Shown here one piece after another: positions 63,034-64,000 of a stretch of DNA of 64,000 bases (the first letter of the stretch is position 1; each line of letters starts with the position of its first letter). The notes beneath the pieces are model-generated. The model searched no databases. It was not told where the DNA came from and saw nothing but the letters and a program-made list of their open reading frames with translations. Both the position numbers and the translations under genes were made by a program. This DNA comes from an uncultured Actinomycetes bacterium (GTDB lineage: Bacteria; Actinomycetota; Acidimicrobiia; Acidimicrobiales; RAAP-2): positions 1 through 64,000 of the forward strand of contig CAIYAP010000006.1 in assembly GCA_903924205.1 (NCBI GenBank). Direction: 5' to 3'.

Positions 63034-63520
63034 CGACGCGTCGACGGTGATTGATGAACGCACGTGGCAGTTTCGCCCGGTGCTGTTCGCATCTTGTTTC
63101 GTGGGGATGATCACACTCTTATTTTTTTGCGCGTTGCTGACATGGTGGCGAACCACCGCAGTCGCGCTTGTCCCGTGGTGTGGCCTCATCGCTCTTGAAA
63201 CGAGTGTTTTCATTGCCATGCGAAAGGTAGCCATCCGAGCTGACCGTCGTGCCACTGGTGTCGACCTCGAGATTGTCTACGGTTTGCGTGGGTGGCCTCG
63301 GCAGCATTTCGCTGCCGAGAAGATTCGTTCCGTCACCGTCGAGCCCGATATTCGACCGCAGCAATGGGGCGGTTGGGGATATCGAGGGTCCTTGACGTTG
63401 TTTCGTCGCGCGGGGCTCATTTCTCGACGGGGAGAAGGGATCGTGGTGCATCTGACCAATGGTGCTCGTTTGGCAATCACTGTTGATGAGGCCGCCGCCT
63501 TCGCCCGTCACTTCGGGTGA
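63026..63520 (+). CDS. Two-helix membrane protein with PH-like domain
   Basis: The 164-residue protein has two hydrophobic helices (about 18-40 and 45-65) and a soluble C-terminal part. IVYGLRGWPRQHFAAEKIRSVTVE and GEGIVVHLTNGARLAITVDEA fit a bacterial PH-like domain. The role is unknown. It starts at a GTG overlapping the HicA-like gene. Confidence 0.7.
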   Translation: MRSDASTVIDERTWQFRPVLFASCFVGMITLLFFCALLTWWRTTAVALVPWCGLIALETSVFIAMRKVAIRADRRATGVDLEIVYGLRGWPRQHFAAEKIRSVTVEPDIRPQQWGGWGYRGSLTLFRRAGLISRRGEGIVVHLTNGARLAITVDEAAAFARHFG

Positions 63521-63529
63521 GGCTCCCTT

Positions 63530-63535
63530 TACACT
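63530..63535 (+). promoter_or_regulatory. -10 element of the carbonic anhydrase gene
   Basis: TACACT, 7-nt spacer, ATG at 63543. Confidence 0.55.
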
Positions 63536-63542
63536 TCGCGAC

Positions 63543-64000
63543 ATGAGCATCGCTGACTTTCTCGAACACAATGCCCAGTACGCAACTTCCTATCCCGGGC
63601 CATCGGCGCTTCGTCCGACACGTCACGTGGCCGTTGTTGCCTGCATGGACTCAAGAATTGACGTCTTTGCGGCCCTCGGTCTTGGCCATGGTGAAGCACA
63701 CATCATTCGAAACGCCGGGGGAGTCATTACTGAAGATATGGAACGGTCACTGGCGATTAGTCAGCGCAAACTAGAGACTCGCGAAATTATCCTCATCCAC
63801 CACACCAACTGCGGACTTCAGACATTCACTGACGTCGATTTCAAAGATGAGCTCGAGCGTGAGAGCGGCCGTCGACCCACATGGCCCGACGTCAACTTCA
63901 CCGACGTTGAGGCGTCCGTGGCGGTGTCAATTCGCCAGCTTCGAGAAAGTCCGTTCCTCATGGACCGTGAGCACATCCGTGGCTTTGTCTTTGACGTCGA
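63543..64000 (+). CDS. Beta-carbonic anhydrase (3' end outside window)
   Basis: The visible 152 residues start at the leaderless ATG and hold the beta-class zinc site: ACMDSRID (Cys and the Asp-Arg dyad), IIRNAGGVIT, and IHHTNCGL (His and Cys ligands). It interconverts CO2 and bicarbonate. The fold resembles the small mycobacterial beta-type enzymes. The gene is cut by the window edge. Confidence 0.9.
   Translation, partial: MSIADFLEHNAQYATSYPGPSALRPTRHVAVVACMDSRIDVFAALGLGHGEAHIIRNAGGVITEDMERSLAISQRKLETREIILIHHTNCGLQTFTDVDFKDELERESGRRPTWPDVNFTDVEASVAVSIRQLRESPFLMDREHIRGFVFDV

Overview
This is a dense, GC-rich bacterial chromosome segment, almost certainly from an actinobacterium and most likely an uncultured Acidimicrobiia-type lineage. 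The placement is inference. It rests on an FbiD/CofC-type F420 biosynthesis gene, a fused acyltransferase-E1 2-oxoglutarate enzyme (Kgd/OdhA type), BTAD-domain and DUF3039 proteins, lysine/alanine-rich histone-H1-like tails, and frequent GTG starts. About 66 protein genes, one tRNA-Val and the RNase P RNA fill the window. There is no mobile element, CRISPR array or rRNA, and no gene-free stretch longer than 300 bases except the one occupied by rnpB.

Layout. 1-145 is the end of an H1-like protein with 30-bp repeats. 176-5264 holds fbiD, rnhB, an orphan peptide-type solute-binding protein, a TIGR01777 reductase and a hydrolase. 5325-11123 runs kgd, a NYN-RNase/H1-tail/S1-like fusion, fabZ and xthA. 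On the minus strand 11116-15619 carries a ThDP lyase, a GlcD-type oxidase and a UvrD-like helicase. 15687-19110 is a hydrolase, a membrane-fused MurF-like ligase and a Ddl. 19009-21803 (minus) is a three-gene module ending in a membrane BTAD protein. 21886-25795 has small proteins, an inositol-phosphatase-family gene, tRNA-Val, a GNAT and a DUF1801 protein.

25927-30179 is a two-gene translationally coupled unit: a secreted Thr-, Ala- and Gly/Ser-repeat protein, then a ten-helix membrane protein with an external NHL propeller. I consider it the best candidate for an undescribed surface system. 30202-37192 is an ordinary run of oxidoreductase, transporter, hydrolase and phosphatase genes. A haloalkane dehalogenase and an aldo-keto reductase are divergent around 38.1 kb. 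39241-47429 (minus) is two heterodimeric ABC pairs flanking a TM0106-type nuclease. rnpB follows, then xseA, xseB, a metallo-hydrolase and a ferredoxin-reductase-type flavoprotein.

51227-55754 (minus) is a glycerol-3-phosphate cluster: glpD, an alkyl-DHAP-synthase-like flavoprotein and an FGGY kinase. 55810-64000 has acyl-CoA dehydrogenase, trpD, a class III CoA-transferase, small regulatory and zinc proteins, a dienelactone hydrolase, a GATase, an RNA methyltransferase and a carbonic anhydrase cut by the window edge.

Two window-wide patterns stand out. First, most operon-leading genes have a TANNNT -10 element 6-8 nt before an ATG/GTG/TTG start, which implies leaderless mRNAs. Second, compaction is extreme: operon genes overlap by ATGA/GTGA, four convergent pairs share a 4-bp interlocked stop, and three divergent pairs use a 38-39-bp back-to-back promoter.
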